Origin: Deltaproteobacteria bacterium
GTDB taxonomy: Bacteria; Desulfobacterota; DSM-4660; Desulfatiglandales; HGW-15
Assembly: GCA_016930795.1 (NCBI GenBank)
Contig: JAFGFY010000075.1
Coordinates: 1 to 44,935 of the forward strand
DNA length: 44,935 nt
Reading direction: 5' to 3'
Shown here: positions 17,356 through 26,334 of the stretch, piece by piece
Numbering within the stretch: position 1 is the first letter of the stretch
Layout: each line of letters starts with the position of its first letter
Made by a program: the position numbers and the translations under genes
The notes under the pieces: generated by a model
Told to the model about the DNA's origin: nothing
Seen by the model: the letters and a program-made list of their open reading frames with translations, nothing else
Database searches by the model: none

Positions 17356-18216
17356 TCACTGTTTCGGCATGTCTTTCGGCATCTCACCCCGGAAGTCTGA
17401 CATCAAGAGGTGAGTCAGTGTATGCACATAGCGCAACTTGCCGTTTTCCACCCGGAAAAGGTGGGTATCAGCGGAGCCACTTTGACCATCCGGAGTATCT
17501 ATCCCAAACGTGCAAAATACCACGACCGCATTGATCACATCGTCCACGATAAAACGGCGGTTGGTGATATTCAATCCGCTCGGGACCCCAACCTCGCAGC
17601 TGTCATCGGGTGAACCCGTACCGGTGTACGCGCCGCCTTCAATACGGACACAGGGAAATCCCCACGGCACCAGATCAATTTTTCCTTCAAGGAATGCGTC
17701 GAGATAGGCGTTTGCCGCGGCGACCAGTGTTCCGCGTGTTTCACGATTCTCCTGGGGAATGGGGTCCCAGTTTTCCGATGATGAATACTTGAGATAGGCA
17801 TCGGCGTCAAAAAGCCAGTAGCCTGTTGTGGTCCACAGGATCTCGATCTCGGCGATCTTGTCATGATTGACACGCATGCGTGTACCGATGACATACGGTT
17901 TTTCCTTGTTTGTCACGATGACCTCGGTAAACGTCTGGCCCGAATAAGTATCATACAGGCTGCGATGAAAGTCTATCTGCATCGGCTGATTGATAAGCCC
18001 CTTGTTGATATCAACAGGCACCATGTTCTCCTTATAACTCAACATTGTCCCTAGCGGCAGGCCTGAAATATCGCCTTTGGTCTGGGCTTCGATGTATAAG
18101 TCGACCGCGTGTCGCAGTCCTCCGCGTGTAGCGGAAACCTTATCCGCTGCGGAAGTGGACACGGCTGTAAGGAACACGCTTAAAAGCACAATACACATCA
18201 AAGTAGTACGTCTCAT
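17356..18216 (-). CDS. Exported DUF8021-like (NTF2-fold) protein
   Basis: The ATG at 18216 (MRRTTLMCIVLL) is preceded by AAGGAGGAGACCC. The 286-residue product has a signal peptide ending near STSAA. Two related halves follow: the first runs VDLYIEAQTKGDISGLPLGT ... YKEN ... RSLYDTYSGQTFTEV; the second runs AANAYLDAFLEGKIDLVPWG with GGAYTGTGSPDDSCEVGVPSGLNITNRRFIVDD and ends with HLFRVENGKLRYVHTLTH. From memory this matches DUF8021, which I associate mainly with fungal secreted proteins, on an NTF2-like fold. The strong match over the full length makes the assignment fairly safe, but the biochemical function is not known to me. Confidence 0.78.
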   Translation of the reverse strand: MRRTTLMCIVLLSVFLTAVSTSAADKVSATRGGLRHAVDLYIEAQTKGDISGLPLGTMLSYKENMVPVDINKGLINQPMQIDFHRSLYDTYSGQTFTEVIVTNKEKPYVIGTRMRVNHDKIAEIEILWTTTGYWLFDADAYLKYSSSENWDPIPQENRETRGTLVAAANAYLDAFLEGKIDLVPWGFPCVRIEGGAYTGTGSPDDSCEVGVPSGLNITNRRFIVDDVINAVVVFCTFGIDTPDGQSGSADTHLFRVENGKLRYVHTLTHLLMSDFRGEMPKDMPKQ

Positions 18217-18300
18217 GGGTCTCCTCCTTATTTTTGTTGTTATCCTGATTGCCTTGTACAACTTGTTATGGATCAAACATGAATGATTCAGTGAATGGCG

Positions 18301-20352
18301 CTATCCCAGTTTTTCTTTTCTTTCGAGGGTGTCGGCAACCTTCTTTAATCCCACGCTTTCAAGAGTCCTTCTTGTCGGCCAGCCATTGGCCGTGTTCCAA
18401 CCCTCGAAATCGTAGAACATGGTTTTCCATTCCTCGAATTTGTCACGCTGAAGCTTTCGACCCGCGTTTGGCGTGTAGGCCCATTTTCCGTTATGATATG
18501 TCGGCATCACATGTTCGTTGGAAGGCGTGTCATAAATATAATCCGGAAATACTTCCTGATCCCGATGCCTCCCCTGAAAGGTCCAAATAGCCCTTTCCAA
18601 CGTCCATATCTTCCTCCCGATCTCCATGCCGTCGGCAAAGGAAATATTCTTGCCGGTCACCGCGTTGAAGAATTTAGGCTCGGCTTCGGGAGTCGCGCCC
18701 AGCTTATCGGGGGTGTTGTTGGTAAAGAACATCGGCCATCTCCATCCGCAAAAGCCGGTGCAATCGATCCAAAATCTCTCGTAATGCCGGTGCCAGGCGA
18801 CCTGCTTGACTTTGTGAATGGAATAGATGCCGGTCGGACCTTCGCTGTAGTCGAGCATGAAAGTGTCACCGGCGTATGGAATCATGGTTGAAGCGACGAT
18901 CTCCACCGCTTTCTCGGCCGAAAGATACGGTTCCACACCAGCGCGCATCATGGCCATGGGCATCCAGTGAAGGGGGTAGTTAAACGTGTGCATCATAATG
19001 TCCCGCTCTCCTAAAAGAGATCCGTAACCCCATTCTACTTCAACTCTGGGGTCGTAGTGTTCGGGAGAACCCCAGTACGGCAGATTCAGGAGGCCGCTGG
19101 ATAGGTCCTCTTCGTATCTGCCCCATTTGACCGCGGCCCTGGCAACGCCTTCACTCAGATCGTCGCCGATTCCTTCGCGCATGGCGATTCTGCGCATCAG
19201 TGCTTCAACGAATTCCAGCGTGTCGAAACGCTCCATCGGAAGATCGCATTCGATCTTTTTTCCGCGCCCCAGAATCCCCAACCGGTAAAGACCCATGATG
19301 TAATTTTTGGGCGCCGCGATATGCCAATGATTGATACCGTACGCGTGCAGCAGGTCGGTTGCTCTCATTTTGTCGATACGTGGACCCCGCATTCCCATGT
19401 ATTCGACAGTGCTGGCGCAGATCGATTCGTTGCTTTTTCCCCCCGCCAATCGCATGCGGCATCCCCTGGGACAGGATGCGCAGGCCGCGGCACGGGCGGG
19501 TTCGAGCGGAAGATTCATGTTATGCGTATTTCCTCCACTGGGCGCGCCGTTGAACAGCATGAACGCTCTCGATTCCATTTTGGGATCGAGCGGCTTATCC
19601 ACATTCCATTGGAATTGGTTGAACCATAGTCTGGCCTTCATCAGCGCCTTGGGATCCGCGATCGGAACGCTTCCCGTTCCGATGACACTAATGGCTTTGA
19701 GTTTCTTCGCTCCCCACACTCCTCCGAATCCGCCCTGAGCGCCGCTGGCACCCGCACCGTGCACAATAGATGCGATCCTGCTCTTGTTTTCTCCCGCCAG
19801 GCCAATGCAGGCTATCGCCGGAACTTGAGATGTAAAGCCGTCGTCTACTTCAACCCATTCGCCGAATCTCGCGTCCGGCATGACGCGACGTGTGATCTCC
19901 TCCTGAGTATCAATAATTTCCATCCCCCAGAGACCCTGGGCCTTTTCAATCCTCACCTTATCGTTGATGATGTTTATCCAAACCGGTTCATCGGAACCTC
20001 CTTCGATCACAATCCCGTCCCAGCCCGCGTATTTCAATTGGGCCGCGAAGCGCCCTCCCCAGTTGGTTCGGCTGAACCATTCAATAGGGTAGTACATCGG
20101 AGCCAAACCCTGGAGTTCGCACCGACCGGAACTCGGAACGTGAGTGCCGGAAAAAGGCGCCGTCATGATGGTTATCACGTTTCTGGGATCGAAAGCGTCA
20201 AACGGCAATTGATCGCCAACCAGATCAAAGAAAATAGCCGCGCCGATGCCGTGCGCGCCGCCAAATTCCTCATACTTCTCCGTGTCGATTGTGTCGATCG
20301 ATTTTCCGGTCAGATTGACTCTTAGAATTTTACCGATATATCCACCCTTCAT
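18301..20352 (-). CDS. Aldehyde:ferredoxin oxidoreductase family protein (tungsto/molybdopterin)
   Basis: 683 residues from the ATG at 20352 (MKGGYIGKILRVNLT); GGAGG lies 8 bases upstream, which favours it over an upstream TTG. The N-terminal domain shows the family pattern (GGAHGIGAAIFFDLV, GTHVPSSGRCELQGLAP, NWGGRFAAQLKYAGWDGIVIEGGS). The [4Fe-4S] ligands are C291-x2-C294-x3-C298 in CASCPRGC, and the fourth is C535 in D-C-T-G-F-C. The DxxGxC element also fits the bis-pterin binding motif. Such enzymes oxidise aldehydes or reduce carboxylates using ferredoxin in the cytoplasm. No dedicated ferredoxin gene is adjacent; the flavodoxin-ferredoxin fusion at 10464-11441 is the nearest candidate. 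The gene ends 84 bases before the DUF8021-like gene and starts 63 bases after the double-cupin gene. Confidence 0.95.
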   Translation of the reverse strand: MKGGYIGKILRVNLTGKSIDTIDTEKYEEFGGAHGIGAAIFFDLVGDQLPFDAFDPRNVITIMTAPFSGTHVPSSGRCELQGLAPMYYPIEWFSRTNWGGRFAAQLKYAGWDGIVIEGGSDEPVWINIINDKVRIEKAQGLWGMEIIDTQEEITRRVMPDARFGEWVEVDDGFTSQVPAIACIGLAGENKSRIASIVHGAGASGAQGGFGGVWGAKKLKAISVIGTGSVPIADPKALMKARLWFNQFQWNVDKPLDPKMESRAFMLFNGAPSGGNTHNMNLPLEPARAAACASCPRGCRMRLAGGKSNESICASTVEYMGMRGPRIDKMRATDLLHAYGINHWHIAAPKNYIMGLYRLGILGRGKKIECDLPMERFDTLEFVEALMRRIAMREGIGDDLSEGVARAAVKWGRYEEDLSSGLLNLPYWGSPEHYDPRVEVEWGYGSLLGERDIMMHTFNYPLHWMPMAMMRAGVEPYLSAEKAVEIVASTMIPYAGDTFMLDYSEGPTGIYSIHKVKQVAWHRHYERFWIDCTGFCGWRWPMFFTNNTPDKLGATPEAEPKFFNAVTGKNISFADGMEIGRKIWTLERAIWTFQGRHRDQEVFPDYIYDTPSNEHVMPTYHNGKWAYTPNAGRKLQRDKFEEWKTMFYDFEGWNTANGWPTRRTLESVGLKKVADTLERKEKLG

Positions 20353-20415
20353 TGGAACATCCTCCAATCTCTTGAAGCTGTAAATAGGTCCCTTTTACAT
20401 GAGCGAAAAACAATC

Positions 20416-21528
20416 TTACGTATACAATCCGGCGTGTCCCACGGTGTAGTGGAAAATAGGTTTTTGAACATTCCTTACCGTCAAAGGCCCATGTTCCACT
20501 TGTTCGGGGATGATAGCCATAAAGCTCTTGTTTATTTGATACGGCTTTCCCTCTACCCATAATTCGACTTCACCCTGCAGGTTATGGATATCATCAAAAT
20601 CAGTCCCGAAAAAGGCGATTATTTCCGGGAAAGGATGGGTGTGCTTGTCTACGAATGTGACGGCCTCTCCTTTGAGTCCGGATCGTTCCTCAGGCCAAAT
20701 CCATGCCGTTTCCGCGTGAAAGCTGGACTCTGTAACAACATCGCTGTCAAGATGCGCGACACGGTGAATAAAACCATCCGGGATTTTTGTCCTGAACACG
20801 GGCGTCTTCCGGCCGGCCTTGTCGCCAAAAACAAAGTATTTGAGCATATCCTTTTCACCGGCGTATTTTCCCGGCTTGTCGCCAAGAACGGTATGCTCAT
20901 ATGAGGACGTGAAGCCCATGCTGAAATGGAATAACGGTCTCTCCATTCGCTTCATATTAAAAGGAGAGTGTTTCATGCCGGCAGGAATATAAACGATGCA
21001 GCTTTTAGAAAAAGTCACAGGCTGGTCTTCCAGCCAAAACTCCATTTCACCGCCCAGGTCTGAAGGATCGTCAAAATTACTGCCGAAAAAGGTAAAAAGT
21101 TCGTCAAATGGGTGTATGTGCGGCTGTGGACCGATTTTGGCGCCGGGTTTGATCTTTTTCATCATTTCGGCCGCCTTTTTCGCGGCTTGGGGGCTCACCA
21201 TATTGGGTGGAAATAACCAAAGAGACTCGGAATATAATGTCCCGGGTCCGACCTCGCCGTCTATATACAACACATGCTCCATCGAGCGATTTTCGCCGGG
21301 GATATACTCCTCAAGGGGAGTGTCCGGAGCCCCCCAGGCCAGCACCACATTTTTTTTCATTTCCGTGATGATATAGTCTGATTTGAATTCTGCCATTTTT
21401 TTGCTTCCAACAGGCGGGCCTCCCGGCTGCCTGCAAGCTGTCAGGCTGAATGGAGAAAGGACAAATCCGGCCGCAGGTATGGCCAATCCCGATTTCAGAA
21501 ACGTTCTGCGTGATATTTTATTCTTCAT
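20416..21528 (-). CDS. Tat-exported double-cupin lipoprotein
   Basis: 370 residues. The N-terminus has the twin-arginine motif SRRTFLKSG, a hydrophobic stretch and LTAC, which fits a Tat lipoprotein signal with the lipidated Cys near residue 32. After MAEFKSDY, which resembles the start of the two small cupins at 1757 and 2213, come two cupin domains. Domain 1 has HIHPFDE and PAGMKHSPFN; domain 2 has HTHPFPE and PEQVEHGPLT. Both keep the metal-binding His/His/Glu plus the second-motif His. Tat export implies folding, and possibly metal loading, in the cytoplasm. AAGGAGG precedes the ATG. The gene lies just upstream of the AOR gene on the same strand, probably in one operon. Confidence 0.9.
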   Translation of the reverse strand: MKNKISRRTFLKSGLAIPAAGFVLSPFSLTACRQPGGPPVGSKKMAEFKSDYIITEMKKNVVLAWGAPDTPLEEYIPGENRSMEHVLYIDGEVGPGTLYSESLWLFPPNMVSPQAAKKAAEMMKKIKPGAKIGPQPHIHPFDELFTFFGSNFDDPSDLGGEMEFWLEDQPVTFSKSCIVYIPAGMKHSPFNMKRMERPLFHFSMGFTSSYEHTVLGDKPGKYAGEKDMLKYFVFGDKAGRKTPVFRTKIPDGFIHRVAHLDSDVVTESSFHAETAWIWPEERSGLKGEAVTFVDKHTHPFPEIIAFFGTDFDDIHNLQGEVELWVEGKPYQINKSFMAIIPEQVEHGPLTVRNVQKPIFHYTVGHAGLYT

Positions 21529-21923
21529 AAAAACCTCCTTTCGTTAACGCTCCTCTGTAACTAATGTCCAGCCTTTGGCATCATGGATATGAATATCAGA
21601 GGACCTTGTCGCTATCGAATAATCAAGATCAAAAAATTCGCCGATATATTCTGACAAATTGTCTTGGGAAGGTTTGAAGTTGAATTCTCTTTAGCTCTTT
21701 TGGCGGACATAATCTCTCTCCTCACTTCAATAGTACGTCATTGATCGGAAGGAAAGACGGTCGGCCTCCGCTACACCGTTATTTAACCTTATAGGAAACT
21801 TCATTTCAAGTTAATAGACTCAGGAAGTGTCCATTTACCGTCTTTTTTTGGAGATCATGAGTCAAATAGACACGTTCGAAGATCCTGGACTTTGAGCGGG
21901 GACCCCTTTACGTCCCCCTTATC
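21529..21923. other. Gap upstream of the double-cupin gene with a possible gene remnant
   Basis: 395 bases. On the minus strand a reading frame of about 48 codons ends at 21544-21546 (EFNFKPSQDNLSEYIG ... DAKGWTLVTEER). It looks protein-like but has no start: a stop lies just before it and the plausible ATG upstream is in another frame. It may be a gene remnant. The remainder shows nothing I can support. Confidence 0.3.
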
Positions 21924-22706
21924 TCAATGTTCCGGCCAAGTCGGCGTATCGTTCCCATCAAGGCCGACTTCTCGATACAGGCGTTTATAGAAATCCGGTC
22001 TTGGGAAGTCGGATCGGGTTTCCAGGAACGCGTGATCGCGGTAACCCATTTTTCTTTCATCAAATGCCTTTATCTGAGAAACCAGATTCGCCATGTTTTT
22101 GGTGGGTAAAGAGAAAATGATCTCATCTTCCCCAACGTTAGCCCTGCCGATCTCGCCTGGATCCGGCAGGGTAACACACGGTTGACCGGATAGTGCGGGA
22201 ACGACAGCGAACGCGCAGGAAGCGACAGGATAGAGCGGCGTTTCAATGAGTCCTTCACCGATAAAACTCAAGACATGAAGCATGTGTCTCAATTGCCCCG
22301 TATTGGAGTATATCATGATCAGATCCGGTTCAAATTTCGCTGTTTTCAAAGGAGCGGATAATATACCGATATATTTTCCATATTCCAGCATAGGGATGTG
22401 TTTCAGATCATTTTGAAGCTCCTGATAATTATCCGCGACTTCTTGTCTTATTAATCCATAGGCGAACAACGGACCCCAACACCAGTTATCCTCTTTTAAC
22501 ATGGCGACAGTCTTTCCCTGATACCTTGACAAACCAAAAGCCTGACACTGTGCCAAATGATCATTTCTATCCCTTTTTGGCCTTAGGGCGTATTCCGGGA
22601 TATCGTTTTCAGTCCTCAGCATTTTTACGGCTATGGGTGATGTTTTGAGCGCCAAGGTTTGTTCAAGTGTATTCCCATACGCGTTTAATTCATCAATTCT
22701 AGTCAT
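21924..22706 (-). CDS. DUF169 family protein
   Basis: The start at 22706 (MTRIDELNAYG) is chosen over the ATG 39 codons upstream because GGAGAT lies 6 bases before it; the product has 260 residues. Family marks are LALKTSPIAVKML near the N-terminus, conserved cysteines in AQCQAFGLSRYQGK and EDNWCWGP, FEPDLIMIYSN, and YPVASCAFAVVP. DUF169 proteins are common in anaerobes and archaea; their function is not established, although the conserved cysteines suggest a metal or cofactor site. No signal peptide is present. A truncated copy lies 4.7 kb away at 17008-17263 on the same strand, so this gene has been duplicated once within the region. Confidence 0.87.
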   Translation of the reverse strand: MTRIDELNAYGNTLEQTLALKTSPIAVKMLRTENDIPEYALRPKRDRNDHLAQCQAFGLSRYQGKTVAMLKEDNWCWGPLFAYGLIRQEVADNYQELQNDLKHIPMLEYGKYIGILSAPLKTAKFEPDLIMIYSNTGQLRHMLHVLSFIGEGLIETPLYPVASCAFAVVPALSGQPCVTLPDPGEIGRANVGEDEIIFSLPTKNMANLVSQIKAFDERKMGYRDHAFLETRSDFPRPDFYKRLYREVGLDGNDTPTWPEH

Positions 22707-23056
22707 AATCATATCTCCATGATAAGGATGGTTTACGGATGAAAACTGATGTTTCTTGATGCCCGTCCCCCTTGTCACAACAATATTCCGCGCGTGATCA
22801 TACCACGCCGAAATATACCTCACAAGTCATTCCTATGTGGTCCTTTGAAGGCGCGCACTCATGCCCATAACCATAGTCAGAAAATCAAAGCACGCTCGGC
22901 ACGAAACTTCCATTCAATCGGATTAAGTCCTGAGATTCTATGGACACGCATCGGTCACTCATGTCAAAAGTCGAGGGCTGACTCCAGTATTTCGTTCAAC
23001 TAGTTTCCCCAATATGTGAATGCGAGGAACGTCCGTTATCATCAAAAAAGCCTTTA
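22707..23056. other. Gap with no feature recognised
   Basis: 350 bases between the DUF169 gene and the basic hypothetical gene. I see no coding frame, repeat or clear terminator. It should hold the promoter of the DUF169 gene. Confidence 0.4.
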
Positions 23057-24055
23057 TTAGGCAAATTGTTTCTTTAAGACCGATATAAAGTCGGGCTCTA
23101 TTTGATCAATCTTCTCTATGATGGCATTGGGATTATCAAGATAGTTTTTTTCATGAAGGAATTGGTAGAAGAGTTTCAGGGCGGGCGGCCAATAGACATA
23201 TTCGATCGGCTCAACCATCATCTTTCTTATCAGAAAATCTTCAAAAAACTCAATAAAATAGATCTCGGGGACTGATTTTAAAACAACGGTGTCATCGTGC
23301 ATATATCCGTAAATGAAATCAAGATAAGTGGATAAACAAAAAGAATAATCGCCTGGATTATCTTTCAGTCCTTTGTTTATAAGCCATAACTCAAAGCGTT
23401 CCTCACATTCCTCCTTTATTGAATGGAAGAGCTTTTCGTAGGTATCCCACTCCTTCCTATCCTGAATATCCTTGTCCAATTGTCTTATCTTGTCTATTAG
23501 GATTCTGTCTTTCTGATCCAGAGGAATGGTCTCTTCAGAGACTCTCAATTTGTTGTAATCGAAAGGCCGGATCAGGTATCGAACCTCCTTTCTTATAAAC
23601 ATGAAGGGCGTTCCCTTTGGCTGAATTTCCTCGGGGAAAAGATAACGATATCTTGACACCATCTTTGTGATTAGGGCAGAGGCCTTCTCATTATCCAATC
23701 TGAAGGACTTGCTCAGGATGTTCAATAATTTACTCTTCAGCCCCTTATCTTCTTCTTGCTTTTCCAGGGAAAGGGAATAATTCCAGAGCAGCATACCGGC
23801 TTGAACAGCATCATTCATCCCTTTTTCATCATCTTTTACAAATTCCATGATCGGTTTTGAATATTCCATTATGGCCTGGGACATTGAAATGGATCTATAT
23901 CCTTCAGGCGCTCCCATATGAGGAAGACCTGGCCTGAATATATTCTGGACCTTTTGATGGGCTTTGTCCTTGGCAATCTTTAGAGATCGCTTCTTTTTCT
24001 TCTTTTCGCGTGACCTGGCTTTCCGTTTCTCAATATCCGTTCTTTTTTTTGACAT
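23057..24055 (-). CDS. Hypothetical protein with very basic N-terminus
   Basis: 332 residues with no signal peptide. The first 36 are strongly basic and probably disordered (TDIEKRKARSREKKKKKRS), which could bind nucleic acid or be an assembly tail. The rest is helical with aromatic patches (YRYLFPEEIQPKGTPFMFIRKEVRYLIRPFDYN, EPIEYVYWPPALKLFYQFLHE). I recognise no domain. No cysteine cluster or nucleotide-binding motif is seen. The ATG has no strong ribosome binding site. It stands alone, separated by about 340 bases from both neighbours, one of those gaps holding repeat copy B. Confidence 0.7.
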   Translation of the reverse strand: MSKKRTDIEKRKARSREKKKKKRSLKIAKDKAHQKVQNIFRPGLPHMGAPEGYRSISMSQAIMEYSKPIMEFVKDDEKGMNDAVQAGMLLWNYSLSLEKQEEDKGLKSKLLNILSKSFRLDNEKASALITKMVSRYRYLFPEEIQPKGTPFMFIRKEVRYLIRPFDYNKLRVSEETIPLDQKDRILIDKIRQLDKDIQDRKEWDTYEKLFHSIKEECEERFELWLINKGLKDNPGDYSFCLSTYLDFIYGYMHDDTVVLKSVPEIYFIEFFEDFLIRKMMVEPIEYVYWPPALKLFYQFLHEKNYLDNPNAIIEKIDQIEPDFISVLKKQFA

Positions 24056-24110
24056 TTGTTGTAACCTTATTCACAATAAGTGAAGGAGTCGGGCTTCCGG
24101 TTGACTATTG

Positions 24111-24267
24111 AATGAACCTCCCTGCCGCAGGGCAGCGGGGTATCAAGTCGTCATTCCGGAAAGCCCAAAGGGCTTATCCGGAATCTAGATTCCCGCTTTT
24201 CCACCCTCCATAGCGAAGCTATTGCGGCGGACGGGCGCGGGAATGACAGCAACGCAGCAAGCGGAAC
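24111..24267. repeat. Structured intergenic repeat, copy B (inverted relative to copy A)
   Basis: The reverse complement of the repeat at 13472-13620, preserving GGAATCTAGATTCC, AAGCCCAAAGGGCTT and TAGCGAAGCTA. It fills most of the 24056-24391 gap; the remaining bases (24268-24391) show nothing I recognise. The copies are 10.6 kb apart in opposite orientations. Confidence 0.8.
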
Positions 24268-24391
24268 TATGATTCTTTTTCCACATATGCAAATGTGAAG
24301 AACACCCCTTGTACGAGGAGAAAAGACGTCAAAGGAATAGGATGACCAACCGGAATTGTCAAAGCTTTATATTTTATGGTCCCCCTATTTA

Positions 24392-25597
24392 TTAAGGCTC
24401 CCATTTTGAGACTGCCCGCAGGAACGCGAAGGTTTCATTCTCTGCCTCTTGCTCGCCGGGTGGAAAGTAACTCACTTTAACAACAACAGTATCCGTGGTC
24501 GGATCAATATAGATATACTGTCCCTGCAAGCCGATTGCAATGAAGGCATCAGAGTCCGTGAGTGTCCACCACTGATACTGGTATCCCAGAGAAGAACCCG
24601 GAGCGATCGGTTCGCTGGATTTATCAGGAACAGTCGATTCATTGATCCATGCTCCCGATAAAAGTTGCTGATCGTTTGCCTTGCCCCCATACAGCATCAT
24701 AAGTCCAATACGCCCATAGTCACGGAGCACCGCGTTAAAGCCCATACCGTTTACAACCCTGCCTGTGCCGGGCTTGCCATCCGCGATCCAGAAAGCATAT
24801 GATTGCATACCGGCCCTTTGCCACCACCGTTCAGCCATATATTCTTCAAAAGGTTTGCCCACCGCCCGTTCAATGACCCAGCCAAGAACACCCGTTTCAA
24901 CCGTTGAATAGTTAAAGTGTTTTCCAGGTGGATGAATGCTCTTCAAGGACAATGCCGGGGATGTGAAACGAAACCTGTTTTCGACAATAGCGCCATTATG
25001 GAGATCAGACATCGGAGTGGCTTTCTCAAAGTCATATCTCTCATCCCAATTGCAGCCGGACCTCATCATCAGTGCCTGACGAATTGTAACATCTTTGTAG
25101 CCACTCTCTTTAAGTTCAGGAATGTGCTTCACAATGGGATCATTCACCGATTCAATAGCGCCATCGTTAACCGCCATTCCCACTAAAATGGAAGTAATTG
25201 ATTTAGCGACCGACATTGAAAGAAAGTGAGTATCTTCACTGGTTTGATTCAAATAACGCTCAAAGACTATTTTATTGTCTTTGATAATAAGTATCGCGTT
25301 GGTATAGGTGCGTTCGGCAAAATCCGCAGCCGGAAGGGTCCTACCATTATATTCATAGGAAAAGTCAAGGGGTGTAGGCTTTAGCTTCAGGTCCCAGACA
25401 GGACCCTTTGTGGGTACCATTCTTGTTTCAAAGATTTCATCTATGTTGTGAAAGGTAAGGGTGTTAATTTCCGCGTCCAGAAAACGCTGACGAACTTTAA
25501 GTATCGCGTCCGAAGGCTGTGAAAACGCGATGCCGGCAAGGCATGTCAAGGCGGTAATAACAAAAATGAGGAAGAAAAATGATAATTTCCGGTTCAT
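24392..25597 (-). CDS. Exported serine hydrolase, NylB/class C beta-lactamase-like
   Basis: 401 residues with a signal peptide (MNRKLSFFFLIFVITALTCLAGIAFSQ). The nucleophile motif is S129-V-A-K132 and the second is Y230-S-T232. The GLQGQYIYIDP block near the C-terminus takes the place of the KTG/HxG motif and is typical of 6-aminohexanoate-dimer hydrolase-type members. The active site looks complete. It should hydrolyse an ester or amide in the periplasm; the natural substrate is unknown. GGAGGATAGACGT precedes the ATG. It is clearly distinct from the membrane-tethered hydrolase at 14324-16306 and shares only the fold. The NTF2-like lipoprotein gene lies 109 bases upstream on the same strand. 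Confidence 0.9.
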   Translation of the reverse strand: MNRKLSFFFLIFVITALTCLAGIAFSQPSDAILKVRQRFLDAEINTLTFHNIDEIFETRMVPTKGPVWDLKLKPTPLDFSYEYNGRTLPAADFAERTYTNAILIIKDNKIVFERYLNQTSEDTHFLSMSVAKSITSILVGMAVNDGAIESVNDPIVKHIPELKESGYKDVTIRQALMMRSGCNWDERYDFEKATPMSDLHNGAIVENRFRFTSPALSLKSIHPPGKHFNYSTVETGVLGWVIERAVGKPFEEYMAERWWQRAGMQSYAFWIADGKPGTGRVVNGMGFNAVLRDYGRIGLMMLYGGKANDQQLLSGAWINESTVPDKSSEPIAPGSSLGYQYQWWTLTDSDAFIAIGLQGQYIYIDPTTDTVVVKVSYFPPGEQEAENETFAFLRAVSKWEP

Positions 25598-25706
25598 ACG
25601 TCTATCCTCCGTCTTTTGTGGGACGTTCTTTACTTTGTTGAGTTATTTGGCTGATTTTTTGATTCCCCACTTTAGAGACAGGGCCTATAACGGGTAAAAT
25701 GCCAAT

Positions 25707-26261
25707 TCAACGTTTCGGATAGGATGCCAGCAGCCCCTCGGGCATACCGCCCTCAGTGAGGACGACACGGTTGCTGAGCAACCAGCGCCCATCCTGCTTG
25801 ACCAGTTCACTCCGTTCACGCCCGTACTCGATCACTTTAGGCGCTGATGTCACCAGGTCCGAACTGATGCTGTGCCAGAGTAGTGTCGCGACGGCTTTGT
25901 CACCCTGCAAATCAATCTTCAGGTTCGTGACCACCATCTCGGATACGCCTTCAGGTACAGCGCCTTCAGCTTTCTTCTCCTCTTCCTCTCCACCGACACC
26001 GATCTGGCCATATATGGCCGTGATCTCGTCCAGGCCATTAAAGACCATGCCGTTGACCTCGAGCCTTCCGTCAGCAGTGAAAAAGGACTTAAAATCATGA
26101 GGACTGTCCGGCCTGAACTGCGCGTAGTAATCGTAGAAAAAGTCTTCGATGGCGACGCGCTCCATTAGATCAGTCAGTTCAGAAGGTGTTGTCGGAGCCT
26201 CGGAACAGGCGGCCATAAGCCCCAGAGCGACCAGAATAACAAGTAGTCTGATTTTTTTCAT
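25707..26261 (-). CDS. NTF2/SnoaL-like lipoprotein
   Basis: 184 residues. The signal peptide ends in LMAAC, so Cys19 should be lipidated and the protein anchored in the envelope. The mature part is one NTF2/SnoaL-type domain: a helix with AIEDFFYDYYAQFRPDSPHDFKSFFTADGRLEVNGMVFNGLDEI, then strands (MVVTNLKIDLQGDKAVATLLWHSI, ERSELVKQDGRWLLSNRVVL). The fold forms a cone-shaped pocket used by small dehydratases, isomerases and binding proteins. The same helix pattern (YxYY...D/F...LF) occurs three times in the protein at 37866-39935. AAAGGAGATT precedes the ATG. Confidence 0.87.
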   Translation of the reverse strand: MKKIRLLVILVALGLMAACSEAPTTPSELTDLMERVAIEDFFYDYYAQFRPDSPHDFKSFFTADGRLEVNGMVFNGLDEITAIYGQIGVGGEEEEKKAEGAVPEGVSEMVVTNLKIDLQGDKAVATLLWHSISSDLVTSAPKVIEYGRERSELVKQDGRWLLSNRVVLTEGGMPEGLLASYPKR

Positions 26262-26282
26262 TTTTTAATCTCCTTTCATTTA

Positions 26283-26314
26283 CAATGATCAATGATCAAT
26301 CAAAAATGATCAAT
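26283..26314. repeat. Heptameric repeat (AATGATC-type)
   Basis: Imperfect tandem copies of the 7-base unit AATGATC just upstream of the NTF2-like lipoprotein gene. It is one of several dispersed sites in the window; the longest is at 36802-36859. Confidence 0.6.
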
Positions 26315-26334
26315 ATACGATTAGTAATTATCAA

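Noticed and set aside
21544-21690. Short protein-like frame upstream of the double-cupin gene
   Set aside because: No start codon in frame and no recognised family; kept only as a possible remnant in the gap description.
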